A stretch of 64,000 bases of DNA, from assembly GCF_900167915.1 (NCBI RefSeq), contig NZ_FUYM01000001.1, forward strand, positions 310,001 through 374,000, read 5' to 3'. Made by a program: the position numbers and the translations under genes. A model generated the notes under the pieces. The model saw only the letters and a program-made list of their open reading frames with translations. It did not search any database and was not told the DNA's origin. This document shows positions 6,659 to 15,049 of this stretch, in pieces (the stretch's first letter is position 1; each line of letters begins with the position of its first letter). The stretch is from Rhizorhabdus histidinilytica. Lineage in GTDB: Bacteria; Pseudomonadota; Alphaproteobacteria; Sphingomonadales; Sphingomonadaceae.

Positions 6659-8442
6659 GCGAGGCGGCGGACGCCTTATTGCTGCGCGATGGGGTGCTGC
6701 TGCTCGGCGCGGCGATCGTCTGCGTCCTGATCTTCCGCCGGCTCGGGCTGGGCGCCACGCTCGGCTATCTCGTCGCGGGGGCGCTGATCGGGCCGCAGGG
6801 GCTCGGCCTGATCGGCGACGCCGAATCGAAGCTCGGTATCGCCGAGCTCGGCATCGTCCTCCTCCTGTTCCTCGTCGGCCTCGAACTCCATCCCAACCGG
6901 CTGTGGCGATTGCGCCGTGACATCTTCGGGCTGGGCTTCGTGCAGGTGGTGGCCTGCGGCATCGCGCTCAGCGCGGTGATCTATTTCGGCACCGCCTTCA
7001 CCGCGGCGGCGGCGATCGCGCTCGGCCTGCCACTGGCGCTGTCCTCGACCGCGCAGGTACTGCCGATGCTGCGCTCAGCCGGGCGCCTCAACACGCCTGC
7101 CGGCGAGCGCGCCTTCTCGGTGCTGCTGTTCCAGGATCTGTCGCTGATCCCGCTGATCACGATCATCGCCACGCTCTCGCGCACGCCGCCGGCCGCCGAT
7201 GCGCCGCCCGGCTGGCTGCTCGGCATCTATACGGTAGGCGCGGTGGTCGGGCTGGTGCTGGCCGGACGCTTCGTCATCAACCCGCTGTTCCGCCTGGTCG
7301 GGCGGCTGGGCGAGCGCGAGCTTTTCGTCGCGGCGGGGTTGTTCACGGTGCTTGCCAGCGCCGCCGTGATGGAGGCGCTCCACCTGTCGACCGCGCTCGG
7401 CGCCTTCATTGCGGGCGTGATGCTCGCCGACTCGCCCTACCGGCACGAGCTGGAGGCCGATGTCGAACCGTTCCGCACCATCCTCCTCGGCCTGTTCTTC
7501 ATCGCAGTCGGCATGTTGCTCGACCTGCACGTCATTGCGGAGCGGCCGCTGTTCGTGATCGCCATGGCGCTCGCCGTGGTCACGACCAAGACGATCGTGA
7601 TGTTCGGCGTCGCCAAGCTGTTCGGGGTTTCGAACCGTGGAGCGCTCGGCTTCGGCCTGCTGCTCAGCCAGGGCGGCGAGTTCGCCTTCGTGCTGTTCGC
7701 GCAAGCGAGCCAGGCGCAGCTGATCCTGCCCGAGGCGGCCAGCCTGTTCGGGGCGATCGTCACCCTGTCGATGGCGACCACACCCTTCCTGATGATGTTC
7801 TCCAGCCGCTTCCTCACCCCGCCGCCGAGCCAGGAGGAACGCCCCAGCCCCGATGGTGGCATGAGCCCGGCGGCGATCGTCGTCGGCTATGGCCGCTTCG
7901 GGCAGACCGTCGCGCAGATGCTGATGGCGGCAGGTAAGCGGGTCAGCCTGATCGACAATGCGATCGAGCAGATCGACGTTGCCGAAAAATTCGGGTCGAA
8001 GGTCTTCTATGGCGACGGCACCCGCGTCGAGCTGCTCCGCCATGCCGGCGCCGATCAGGCCTGCGCGATCATCTTCTGCGTCGACGGCGACGGGTTGGGC
8101 AAGGCCCAGTTGCAGCCTGTGCTCAACGCCTTTCCCAATGCGGCGGTGCTGGTCCGCGCCTTCGATCGCCGCCACATGATGGTGCTGGGGCGGCTCGACA
8201 TAGCGGGCGCGGTGCGCGAGCTGTTCGAATCGGCGGTGGTGCTGGGCCGCGAGGCGCTGGAGGCGGTCGGGGTCAGCGAGGCCAATATCGACAAGATCGA
8301 AGCCGAATATCGCCGCCGCGACGGCTTGCGGCTCGAGGCGCAGATTGCGGCGGACGACCTGACCGTGCGCCGCGATATGATGTTCAACCCGGATCGCAAG
8401 CTCGATCTCGAACCGGAAGAGGATGAGGATGGCGCGGGCTAG
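6655..8442 (+). CDS. Kef-type K+/H+ antiporter (CPA2) with RCK domain
   Basis: A 595-residue inner-membrane cation/proton antiporter. About twelve hydrophobic segments fill residues 1-385, with CPA2 motifs such as LGYLVAGALIGPQGLGL, FLVGLELHP and LSSTAQVLPML. A linker follows, then a cytosolic RCK/TrkA-N domain (VVGYGRFGQTVAQMLMAAG, a Rossmann nucleotide-binding fold). This layout is that of KefB/KefC, which export K+ under electrophile stress or low pH; glutathione gating is not demonstrable here. TTG 6655 is chosen as the start because it overlaps the preceding TGA (TTGA). The extra upstream reading frame (from 6535) is merely the NifU-like gene read in another frame. Confidence 0.88.
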   Translation: MSEAADALLLRDGVLLLGAAIVCVLIFRRLGLGATLGYLVAGALIGPQGLGLIGDAESKLGIAELGIVLLLFLVGLELHPNRLWRLRRDIFGLGFVQVVACGIALSAVIYFGTAFTAAAAIALGLPLALSSTAQVLPMLRSAGRLNTPAGERAFSVLLFQDLSLIPLITIIATLSRTPPAADAPPGWLLGIYTVGAVVGLVLAGRFVINPLFRLVGRLGERELFVAAGLFTVLASAAVMEALHLSTALGAFIAGVMLADSPYRHELEADVEPFRTILLGLFFIAVGMLLDLHVIAERPLFVIAMALAVVTTKTIVMFGVAKLFGVSNRGALGFGLLLSQGGEFAFVLFAQASQAQLILPEAASLFGAIVTLSMATTPFLMMFSSRFLTPPPSQEERPSPDGGMSPAAIVVGYGRFGQTVAQMLMAAGKRVSLIDNAIEQIDVAEKFGSKVFYGDGTRVELLRHAGADQACAIIFCVDGDGLGKAQLQPVLNAFPNAAVLVRAFDRRHMMVLGRLDIAGAVRELFESAVVLGREALEAVGVSEANIDKIEAEYRRRDGLRLEAQIAADDLTVRRDMMFNPDRKLDLEPEEDEDGAG

Positions 8443-8782
8443 GATGTCGGGCGATCCGCTGGCGGCGCTGTTCGCGCTGTCCGGTGCGGTGGCGGTGGTC
8501 GCGGGCGCCTATGGCGCGCATGGAGCCAGCGGCAAGGCCGCCGAATGGCTGGCGACCGGCGCGGAATATCAGATGATCCACGCCGTCGCGGGACTGGTCG
8601 TCCTGGCCAGGGCGCGCGGCGCGGCCGGGCTTCTGCTTCTCGGAGCGCTACTCTTCTCGGGCACGCTCTACGCGATGGCGCTGGGCGGCCCGCGCTGGCT
8701 CGGCGCGGTCACCCCGCTCGGCGGGCTTGCGATGATCCTCGGCTGGATCTGGATCGCGATCCTCTATCTGCGGGGGCGGTAG
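8429..8782 (+). CDS. DUF423 family small membrane protein
   Basis: A 117-residue protein with four predicted membrane segments. It has the DUF423 (YgdD-like) pattern: AGAYGAHG near the N-terminus, a YQMIHAVAGL segment in the second helix, LLFSGTLYAMALGG, and LGGLAMILGWIWIA at the end. The function of the family is not established. The start is placed at ATG 8429 because GGAAGAGG ends 6 bases before it; ATG 8444 is possible. It overlaps the end of the antiporter gene by 14 bases and is probably co-transcribed with it. Convergent with the flotillin gene, only 13 bases apart. Confidence 0.8.
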   Translation: MARARMSGDPLAALFALSGAVAVVAGAYGAHGASGKAAEWLATGAEYQMIHAVAGLVVLARARGAAGLLLLGALLFSGTLYAMALGGPRWLGAVTPLGGLAMILGWIWIAILYLRGR

Positions 8783-8795
8783 AGGCGCTCACGCC

Positions 8796-10511
8796 CTATT
8801 CGGGAAGTTCGGCCGCCTTCGCCTTCGGTGCGGCGACCGGCGTCTCAGCGGCGGCGCCCTTGACGAGCAAATCGAGCGTCGATCCGTCGAGGCCCAGTTC
8901 CTTCATCAGCCCGTCGACCACCGGCGCCTGCGCTCGGTAGCGCAGCGCCGCCGCGACCGCCGACTGGGCGAGGTTCTGCTCGCCGGCGGCCGAGACGGTC
9001 TCCGCGCTGCCTCCGCCTCCGCCCGTGCCGGTCAGGCCGTCGACCTGGACGATCTTGATCGAATCGATCGCCTCCATCGGTTTCGCCGCCTCGCGGATGA
9101 TATCGGGCAGGACGCGGAGCAGTTCGAGCTTGGCCTGCAGCGAGATATTCTCGGACGACAGCAGGTTCGCCGCCTCGTTGACGGCGCGCTTGCCGGCGGC
9201 CTCCACCTCGAAGCGGACGCGCGCGGCTTCGGCGCGCAGCTTCTCGGCCTCCGCCTCGCCCTTGGCGGCGGCGCGCAGCGCCTCGGCGCGGTCGGCGGCG
9301 GCCTGCTTCTCGGCCTCGGCCTCGACCTTGACGCCCAACGCCTGGCGCTCGGCCTCCTTGGCGGCCTGGATCAGCTCGATCCGCTTGGCGCGCTCGGCCA
9401 CCTCGGTCTCGCGCGCTGTGACGACCTGCTCCTCGGCGGCGACGGCGGCGGCGCGCGCCTTGTCGGCTTCGGCCTTCGCCTGGCTTTCCTCGCGGCTCTT
9501 GTTCTGGACGGCGATCTGCTGCTCCTGCCGGGCGATCTCCAGCGCCTGGGCCTGGGCGATCTTCGCCTCCTGCACCGCGCGATCGGCCTCGATCTGGGCG
9601 GCGTCGGTGAGCTGCTTCGCCTCGATTCGCGCCTGTTCGGCCTCGCGCTGGCGCTCCGACTGCTGGCGGGCGACTTCGGATGACTGCTCGGCGCGGCGCA
9701 TCTCGATCTCGCGCTCCTGCTCCAGCCGGGCGAACTCGCTGTCGCGCGAGATCAGGAAGGACTGACGCTGCGCCTCCAGATTCTTCGCTTCGATCTGGAC
9801 GCGGGTGTCCTGCTCGATGTCGTTGCGGGCCTTCTTGCGCAGCTCGATCTGCTCGGTCAGCTTGGTCAGGCCCTCGGCGTCGAAGGCATTGTTGGCGTTG
9901 AAATGCTCGATCGAGGTCTGGTCGAGCCCGGTCAGCGACACTGATTCGAGCTCCAGTCCGTTCATCGCCAAGTCGGCCGACGACACCTGCTGCACCTTCT
10001 GGACGAAGTCGGAGCGCTGCTCGTGCAACTGGTTCATCGTCATCCCAGCCGCGACCGATCGCAGCGCGTCGACGAACTTGCCCTCGACCAGTTCCTTCAG
10101 ATTCTCCGAATGCATGGTGCGCATGCCCAGTGTCTGCGCGGCCATCGCGATCGCCTCCCGATCGGGGCGGACGCGGACGTAGAACTCCGCCTTCACGTCG
10201 ATGCGCAGCCGGTCGAGCGTGATCAGCGCGTCGGCATTCTTGCGCTCGACCGCCAGCCGCACCGTGTTCATGTTGACCGGCATCGTTTCGTGGAACACCG
10301 GCAGGACGAGGGCGCCACCGTTCATCACCACCTTCTCGCCACCGAAGCCGGTGCGGACGAAGGCGATCTCCTTCGACGCACGGCGATAGAGGCGGGCGAT
10401 GATCAGGCCCAGGATGACCAGGGCGATGACCGCTATGCCGGGCGCCACGACATAGATGCTGGACGCATTGTCGAGGAAGCCGGAGCTGGTGGTGGCAGGC
10501 AGGTTGCTCAT
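8796..10511 (-). CDS. Flotillin-like SPFH protein (YqiK type)
   Basis: A 571-residue flotillin. One N-terminal membrane helix (about 20-40) is followed by an SPFH/PHB domain (FVRTGFGGEKVVMNGG...). A long charged coiled coil rich in Ala, Glu, Arg and Gln runs from about 215 to 445, and an Ala-rich C-terminal region follows. Flotillins scaffold ordered membrane microdomains in bacteria. The start at ATG 10511 (MSNLPATT) overlaps the stop of the upstream YqiJ-like gene by 4 bases. The YqiJ-YqiK pairing is conserved, so the two probably work together in the membrane. The client processes cannot be read from the sequence. Confidence 0.9.
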   Translation of the reverse strand: MSNLPATTSSGFLDNASSIYVVAPGIAVIALVILGLIIARLYRRASKEIAFVRTGFGGEKVVMNGGALVLPVFHETMPVNMNTVRLAVERKNADALITLDRLRIDVKAEFYVRVRPDREAIAMAAQTLGMRTMHSENLKELVEGKFVDALRSVAAGMTMNQLHEQRSDFVQKVQQVSSADLAMNGLELESVSLTGLDQTSIEHFNANNAFDAEGLTKLTEQIELRKKARNDIEQDTRVQIEAKNLEAQRQSFLISRDSEFARLEQEREIEMRRAEQSSEVARQQSERQREAEQARIEAKQLTDAAQIEADRAVQEAKIAQAQALEIARQEQQIAVQNKSREESQAKAEADKARAAAVAAEEQVVTARETEVAERAKRIELIQAAKEAERQALGVKVEAEAEKQAAADRAEALRAAAKGEAEAEKLRAEAARVRFEVEAAGKRAVNEAANLLSSENISLQAKLELLRVLPDIIREAAKPMEAIDSIKIVQVDGLTGTGGGGGSAETVSAAGEQNLAQSAVAAALRYRAQAPVVDGLMKELGLDGSTLDLLVKGAAAETPVAAPKAKAAELPE

Positions 10512-11125
10512 CGTTCGATCCATTCGGAGAAGGGTGGGCGGTCGCTGGAGATGGCGCGGAACACATGGTCTTCGCGGCGGACGAGCAGGATCTCGGTCCC
10601 TTCCGCGAAGCGCGCGCCGGCGATGTCGGGCTCGACCATCACATGATGGACCTGGCCGTGGAAGTCGCGGACCCGCGCCTTGGCGGGCGATCCTTGCGTC
10701 GCGGTGCCGACGACGATCTGGGCATGGAGGCCGACGAGCTGGTCGATGCCGATCGCCGTGGTCTCGTCGCGCGGCATGATCGCGCTGACGATCCGCGCCA
10801 TGCCGCCTGTGGCGGGCAGGGCGGCGACCACGGCGGCGGGGATTGCGATCCAGCCGGGGAGCAGCGCGCCCAAGCTCGACAGGGCGACCTGCTGGCCGAC
10901 CAGCCCGATCACCGAGAAGCAGGCGAGGAACACGACCAGCATCATCAGCAGCGGCAGCCGGCCGAAGCCCAGCCAGCCGAGCCAGTCGCCGTCCGCGTCG
11001 AGGTCGAGATCATGGCCGAGCGCACTCGATCCGAGCCCGACCGCTTCGACCAAGCCGATCAGGACCATCGTCCCCAGCGCGATGACGAACGCGAGATTTT
11101 CCCCCGCCGCGAGAAAGTCGAGCAC
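10508..11125 (-). CDS. YqiJ-like inner-membrane protein (NfeD/OB-fold partner of flotillin)
   Basis: A 205-residue protein with three or more membrane helices (LAFVIALGTMVLIGLVEAVGL, LLMMLVVFLACFSVIGLVG, WIAIPAAVVAALPA). A soluble C-terminal part of about 80 residues (QLVGLHAQIVVGTATQGSPA... to the end) resembles the OB-fold seen in NfeD/YqiJ proteins. Such proteins are encoded next to flotillins and are thought to anchor or organise them. The stop overlaps the flotillin start (ATGA). The acidic run DLDLDADGD after the first helix is probably an exposed loop. Family assignment rests on layout and neighbour. Confidence 0.8.
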   Translation of the reverse strand: MLDFLAAGENLAFVIALGTMVLIGLVEAVGLGSSALGHDLDLDADGDWLGWLGFGRLPLLMMLVVFLACFSVIGLVGQQVALSSLGALLPGWIAIPAAVVAALPATGGMARIVSAIMPRDETTAIGIDQLVGLHAQIVVGTATQGSPAKARVRDFHGQVHHVMVEPDIAGARFAEGTEILLVRREDHVFRAISSDRPPFSEWIER

Positions 11126-11197
11126 CGATTCTCCCCTCGGTCGTCAACCTAGCGAAGGAAGGCCGGGCGTCAAACCGCAGGAAAAGTCCGAAACGGC

Positions 11198-12307
11198 TCA
11201 GGCCGTAGCGGTGCGCTCGGCATCGAGGAACGCCTCGACCGCCGTGAGGTCGACCTGCTTGTCGAGGAAGGTCTGGCCGATGCCGCGTGCGAGCAGGAAG
11301 GGCAGGCGGCCGCCCTCCATCTTCTTGTCGTGCTTCATATGGCCGACCAGCGTCGCGCCGTCGGCGTCGACGCCGGCAGCCTGGAGCGTTGCAGGCAGGC
11401 CGGCGGCCGCGATGTGCGCGGTCACGCGGCGGGCGTTCTCGGCCGGGCACAGGCCCTGCGCCGCCGAGAATCGGAAGGCGAGCGCCATGCCGGCGGCGAC
11501 CGCCTCGCCGTGGAGCAGCCGGTCGGAGAAGCCGGTCTCGGCCTCCAGCGCGTGGCCGAAGGTGTGGCCGAGGTTGAGCAGCGCGCGGCGGCCGCTGGTC
11601 TCGCGCTCGTCCTCGCCGACGATGCGGGCCTTGGCGCCGACGCTCTTGGCGATCGCGACGGCGCGCGCCTCGGGATCGCCGGCCAGCAGCTTCGCACCGT
11701 TCGCCTCGCACCAGGCGAAGAAGTCGGCGTCGTCGATCAGGCCGTATTTGACGACCTCGGCATAGCCGGCGCGGGTTTCGCGCGGTGGCAGCGTGTCGAG
11801 CGTGGTCGGGTCGATCAGGACATGGGCGGGCTGGTAGAAGGCGCCGATCAGGTTCTTGCCGGCCTTGCTGTTGATCGCGGTCTTGCCGCCGACCGAGGAA
11901 TCGACCTGGGCGAGCAGCGTCGTCGGCACCTGCACGAAGCGGCAGCCGCGCTTGAGGATCGATGCCGCGAAGCCGACCAGGTCGCCGATCACGCCACCGC
12001 CCAGCGCCACGATCGTGTCGCCGCGCTCGACGCCATAGCTGAGCAGCGCGTCGGTGAGCTTCTCCAGCATCGCCCAGCTCTTGGTTGATTCGCCCGGCGG
12101 CAGCACCTCGACCGCGCTGGCGATGCCGGCGGCGGTCAGCGACGTCTCCAGCCGATAGAGCTGGTTGGGGACGATGTTGCGATCGGTGACGACGATGAAG
12201 CGGCCGCGCGCGGCATAGGGGGCGAGCAGCTCGCCCGCCCGGTCGAGCGCGCCGTTCTCGATGGTGATGTCGTAGCTGCGGTCGCCCAGCGAAACCCGTA
12301 CGGTCAT
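11198..12307 (-). CDS. aroB: 3-dehydroquinate synthase
   Basis: A 369-residue cytosolic enzyme that turns DAHP into 3-dehydroquinate, the second step of the shikimate pathway, using NAD+ and a divalent metal. The NAD-binding loop is ALGGGVIGDLVGFAAS. Metal ligands are the Glu in RAGYAEVVKYGLI and the His residues in NLGHTFGHALE and LLHGEAVAAGM. It follows aroK with a 4-base ATGA overlap, the standard aroKB pair, so two shikimate steps are translated in a coupled way. The length is normal. Confidence 0.97.
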   Translation of the reverse strand: MTVRVSLGDRSYDITIENGALDRAGELLAPYAARGRFIVVTDRNIVPNQLYRLETSLTAAGIASAVEVLPPGESTKSWAMLEKLTDALLSYGVERGDTIVALGGGVIGDLVGFAASILKRGCRFVQVPTTLLAQVDSSVGGKTAINSKAGKNLIGAFYQPAHVLIDPTTLDTLPPRETRAGYAEVVKYGLIDDADFFAWCEANGAKLLAGDPEARAVAIAKSVGAKARIVGEDERETSGRRALLNLGHTFGHALEAETGFSDRLLHGEAVAAGMALAFRFSAAQGLCPAENARRVTAHIAAAGLPATLQAAGVDADGATLVGHMKHDKKMEGGRLPFLLARGIGQTFLDKQVDLTAVEAFLDAERTATA

Positions 12308-12867
12308 TGCATCAGTGCCTTGAGGATCGCATCGACCGTGGCGTCGTGCGGCAGCGGCTGGCTGCGGATGTGGATGGGGGCGAGCGCATAGACCGGATTG
12401 CGGACCGCCGCCAGTTCGGCCAGCACCTCGCGCGCGTCGCGGTCCTTGAGCAGCGGGCGGGTGCCTTCGCGCCGGCCGACCCGGTCGGCCAGCACCTCGA
12501 TGTCGGCGTCCAGCCAGACCGCGGTGGCGCGGTCGAGGATCAGCGCGCGGGTCTCCTCCTGCATGAAGGCACCGCCGCCGGTGGCGATCACCTTCGGCCG
12601 ACCGTCGATCAGCCGGGCGATCACCCGGCGCTCACCGTCGCGGAACTCCTTTTCGCCGAATCGCGCGAAAATCTCGGAGATCGTCAGCCCCGCCGCGCGC
12701 TCGATTTCCTGGTCGGCATCGACGAAGGGAAGGTGAAGGCGCGTCGCAAGCCGCTTCCCGACCGTCGACTTGCCCGCGCCCATCAGCCCGATAAGGACCA
12801 GCGGACGGTCAAAATGGGGAAGATTGGGAGGCAGGCTTTGCGGCATGTCGTCGAGGGCTATACACAT
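12304..12867 (-). CDS. aroK: Shikimate kinase
   Basis: Phosphorylates shikimate at the 3-hydroxyl with ATP. The 187-residue protein has Walker A GLMGAGKSTVGKRLA, the shikimate-binding FVDADQEIE and EFRDGERRV segments, the GGGAF motif (VIATGGGAFM), and the lid Arg region GREGTRPLLKD. ATG 12867 (MCIALDDMP) was chosen because GAGGGGG sits 6 bases upstream; GTG 12891 and ATG 12846 are open alternatives. It is the first gene of the aroK-aroB operon and divergent from the small membrane protein gene at 12963. Confidence 0.95.
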   Translation of the reverse strand: MCIALDDMPQSLPPNLPHFDRPLVLIGLMGAGKSTVGKRLATRLHLPFVDADQEIERAAGLTISEIFARFGEKEFRDGERRVIARLIDGRPKVIATGGGAFMQEETRALILDRATAVWLDADIEVLADRVGRREGTRPLLKDRDAREVLAELAAVRNPVYALAPIHIRSQPLPHDATVDAILKALMQ

Positions 12868-12962
12868 GGGCGCCCCCTCGGGCAAAAGCACCTCGATTGC
12901 AACCTGTCCGGCGCCACCGGGGCCGTCGGAATCAAGACCAGAGTCACAGTTAAGGGAAGTCC

Positions 12963-13100
12963 ATGTCGCGGTTCAGCTTCATCCTGTTGAGTGTCGTCAT
13001 CATCATCGTCGTGGCGCTGGTGGCCCTGAGCTTCGTGAACACCGAAAAGCCGCCCGTGACGGTCGAGAAGGCGATGCTGAATGAAGCCCAGGCCAAGTAA
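12963..13100 (+). CDS. Small single-pass membrane protein (45 residues)
   Basis: This ORF reads MSRFSFILLSVVIIIVVALV and continues with a hydrophilic tail NTEKPPVTVEKAMLNEAQAK. It is one long N-terminal membrane helix followed by a short soluble tail. I do not recognise a family; LapA-like membrane peptides have a similar shape. Its last 20 bases overlap the start of the large exported protein in a different frame, which implies translational coupling. It is divergent from aroK. The coding call rests on ATG, the clean hydrophobic segment and the overlap. Confidence 0.6.
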   Translation: MSRFSFILLSVVIIIVVALVALSFVNTEKPPVTVEKAMLNEAQAK

Positions 13101-14895
13101 GAAGGCCTTCTTCGCGCTGACGGCGGGTGTGGCCTCGCTGGCCGCGGTCGCCGCATTTGCGCAGGAATCGCTGCTGCCCCCCGGCTTCGGCAACCAGCCG
13201 CCGCCGGCCAATCGGCCCCAGCCGGCTGCCCCCGCACCGGCCCAGCCGGCTGCCGGCCCGACGCAGGCGACACCGGCCGCACCCGGCGCGTCGCCCGCGC
13301 CCACGCTGACGCTCGACCCCGCGATCTTCGCTTCCGCCGAGCCCGGCGCGCCGGTCGCACCGGTCGAGGAGCTGCCGCCTTCCGCGCGCCGCTCGATCGA
13401 TGCGGTAGGGCCGCTCGCGGGCTTGGGGCCGAACGCCTGGGGCATGGCCGACGGGCGTTTCCTTTCGACGCTGATGCGGCGGCTCGACGCCCCGATCGTC
13501 TCGCGCTGGGCCTCGATCACGCTGCGCCGCGCGCTGCTGACACGGGTGGGCACGCCCGATCATGTCTCGGCACCCGACTGGATCGCCGAGCGAGCCTGGC
13601 TGCTGCTGCGAATGGGCGAGGCGGACGGTGCACGGATGCTGATCGAGGGCGTCGACGTCGACCGTTTCAACGCCAAGCTCTACGCCGTCGCCGGGCAGAG
13701 CGCGCTGGCCGGCGCCGACGCGGCGGGGCTCTGCGCGCTGGCCGATGGCGGCGCGATCCGCAGCCGCGAGGCGGTGTGGCCGATGGCGCGGGCGATCTGC
13801 GCGGCGCTGTCGGGCGACACCGCGATCGCGGACGTGCTGATGGACCAGGCACGCCGCCGCACCCGCGATCCGCAGGGCATCGACGTCCAGCTCGCCGAGC
13901 GTATGATGGGCGTCAACGGTGCCGGCCGGCGCAGCATCAGCGTCGAATGGACCGGGGTCAACCAGCTCACCGCCTGGCGCTTCGGCATGGCGAGCGCGCT
14001 CGGCCTGACCGTCCCCGCCGATCTCTACCGCACGGTCGGCCCGCAGGTGGTGGCCTGGAGCGCCCGTGCGCCGATGATCCCGCCGGCCGAGCGGCTCGAC
14101 GCGGCGATGACGGCGGCACGGCTCGGCGTCTTCTCCAACTCGGCGCTGGTCGACCTCTATGCCCAGGCCGCCGACGAGAGCGGCGACTTCAGCAGCGATA
14201 CCCCGGCCGGACGGCTGCGCCTCTGTTATGCGGGCGATGATGTCGGCGCGCGCCTTTCGGCGATGCGCGGCTTCTGGAGCGGTGAAGGGCAGGGCGACGG
14301 CAAGCAGGTCGACCGCTATGCCGGACTGATTCTGACGGCCCGCGCGGCCGCGCGCATCGCGCCCGACAGCGATCATGTCTCCGACGTGGCCGGCCTGATC
14401 GGATCGATGATGTCGGCCGGCCTAGACCGCAAGGCGGCCGCCTGGGCGCCGGTCGTCGCGGGCATGTCGGCGGGCAAGGGCGACGATGCCTGGGCGATCC
14501 TGGCGGTCGGCACGCCGCGCACCGTCGTCGACCTCTCGGCCGACCGGCTCTCGGCGGTCGCCGACAGTTGGAGCGAGGAGAATCCGCAGAAGCTGCGCCT
14601 GTTGCTCGCCGCGCTCGCCGGGCTCGACCGGTTGCAGACCGAGGAGCAGATGCGCCTGTTGCAGGAATATCAGGTCGGCTTCGACAATCGCAGCAACTGG
14701 GGCCGGCTGCTCCTCCAGGCCGCCGATCGCAAGGAACCGGCGACGGTGGCCTTGCTGGTTGCGGTGGGCATGCAGAAGACCGGCTGGAGCGGCCTGTCCT
14801 CGGCGATGTTCGCGACGATGATCCGCGCGCTGCACGACGTCGGCCTCGACGGCGAGGCCCGGATGATCGCGGCCGAGGCGATGACCCGCTTGTAA
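13081..14895 (+). CDS. Large exported protein of unknown function
   Basis: A 604-residue protein not assigned to a family. A basic N-terminus with a hydrophobic stretch (FFALTAGVASLAAVAAFAQ) ending in AFAQ is a good signal peptide. A Pro/Ala-rich linker follows (about 35-85) and then about 500 residues of Ala/Leu/Asp-rich, mostly helical sequence, with repeated helix pairs that could be a TPR/SEL1-like solenoid. Only one Cys pair-like feature is apparent in the mid region, and there is no catalytic motif. It starts inside the small membrane protein gene and precedes xerD, which begins after a hairpin repeat. A periplasmic or envelope role is inferred from the signal only. Confidence 0.65.
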   Translation: MKPRPSKKAFFALTAGVASLAAVAAFAQESLLPPGFGNQPPPANRPQPAAPAPAQPAAGPTQATPAAPGASPAPTLTLDPAIFASAEPGAPVAPVEELPPSARRSIDAVGPLAGLGPNAWGMADGRFLSTLMRRLDAPIVSRWASITLRRALLTRVGTPDHVSAPDWIAERAWLLLRMGEADGARMLIEGVDVDRFNAKLYAVAGQSALAGADAAGLCALADGGAIRSREAVWPMARAICAALSGDTAIADVLMDQARRRTRDPQGIDVQLAERMMGVNGAGRRSISVEWTGVNQLTAWRFGMASALGLTVPADLYRTVGPQVVAWSARAPMIPPAERLDAAMTAARLGVFSNSALVDLYAQAADESGDFSSDTPAGRLRLCYAGDDVGARLSAMRGFWSGEGQGDGKQVDRYAGLILTARAAARIAPDSDHVSDVAGLIGSMMSAGLDRKAAAWAPVVAGMSAGKGDDAWAILAVGTPRTVVDLSADRLSAVADSWSEENPQKLRLLLAALAGLDRLQTEEQMRLLQEYQVGFDNRSNWGRLLLQAADRKEPATVALLVAVGMQKTGWSGLSSAMFATMIRALHDVGLDGEARMIAAEAMTRL

Positions 14896-14913
14896 TGGAG
14901 ACGCCCTTCCAGA

Positions 14914-15043
14914 TCCTCCCCGTCGCGCAGCGATGGGGAGGGGGACCATCCGCAGGATGGTGGAGGGGTTTGCGGGAGCGATCGTCGGACGACCCCTCCA
15001 CCGCTCTGCGAGCGGTCCCCCTCCCCGGCTTCGCCAGGGAGGA
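14914..15043. repeat. Family E hairpin repeat before xerD
   Basis: Runs from TCCTCCCCGTCGCGCAGCGA to GGCTTCGCCAGGGAGGA. The parts CTCCCC/GGGGAG, GGGGACC/GGTCCCC and GGTGGAGGGG/CCCCTCCACC are arranged as inverted pairs, so the whole folds into a large multi-arm hairpin. The last bases AGGGAGGA (15036-15043) are also the Shine-Dalgarno sequence of xerD. Confidence 0.75.
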
Positions 15044-15049
15044 TTGTGC

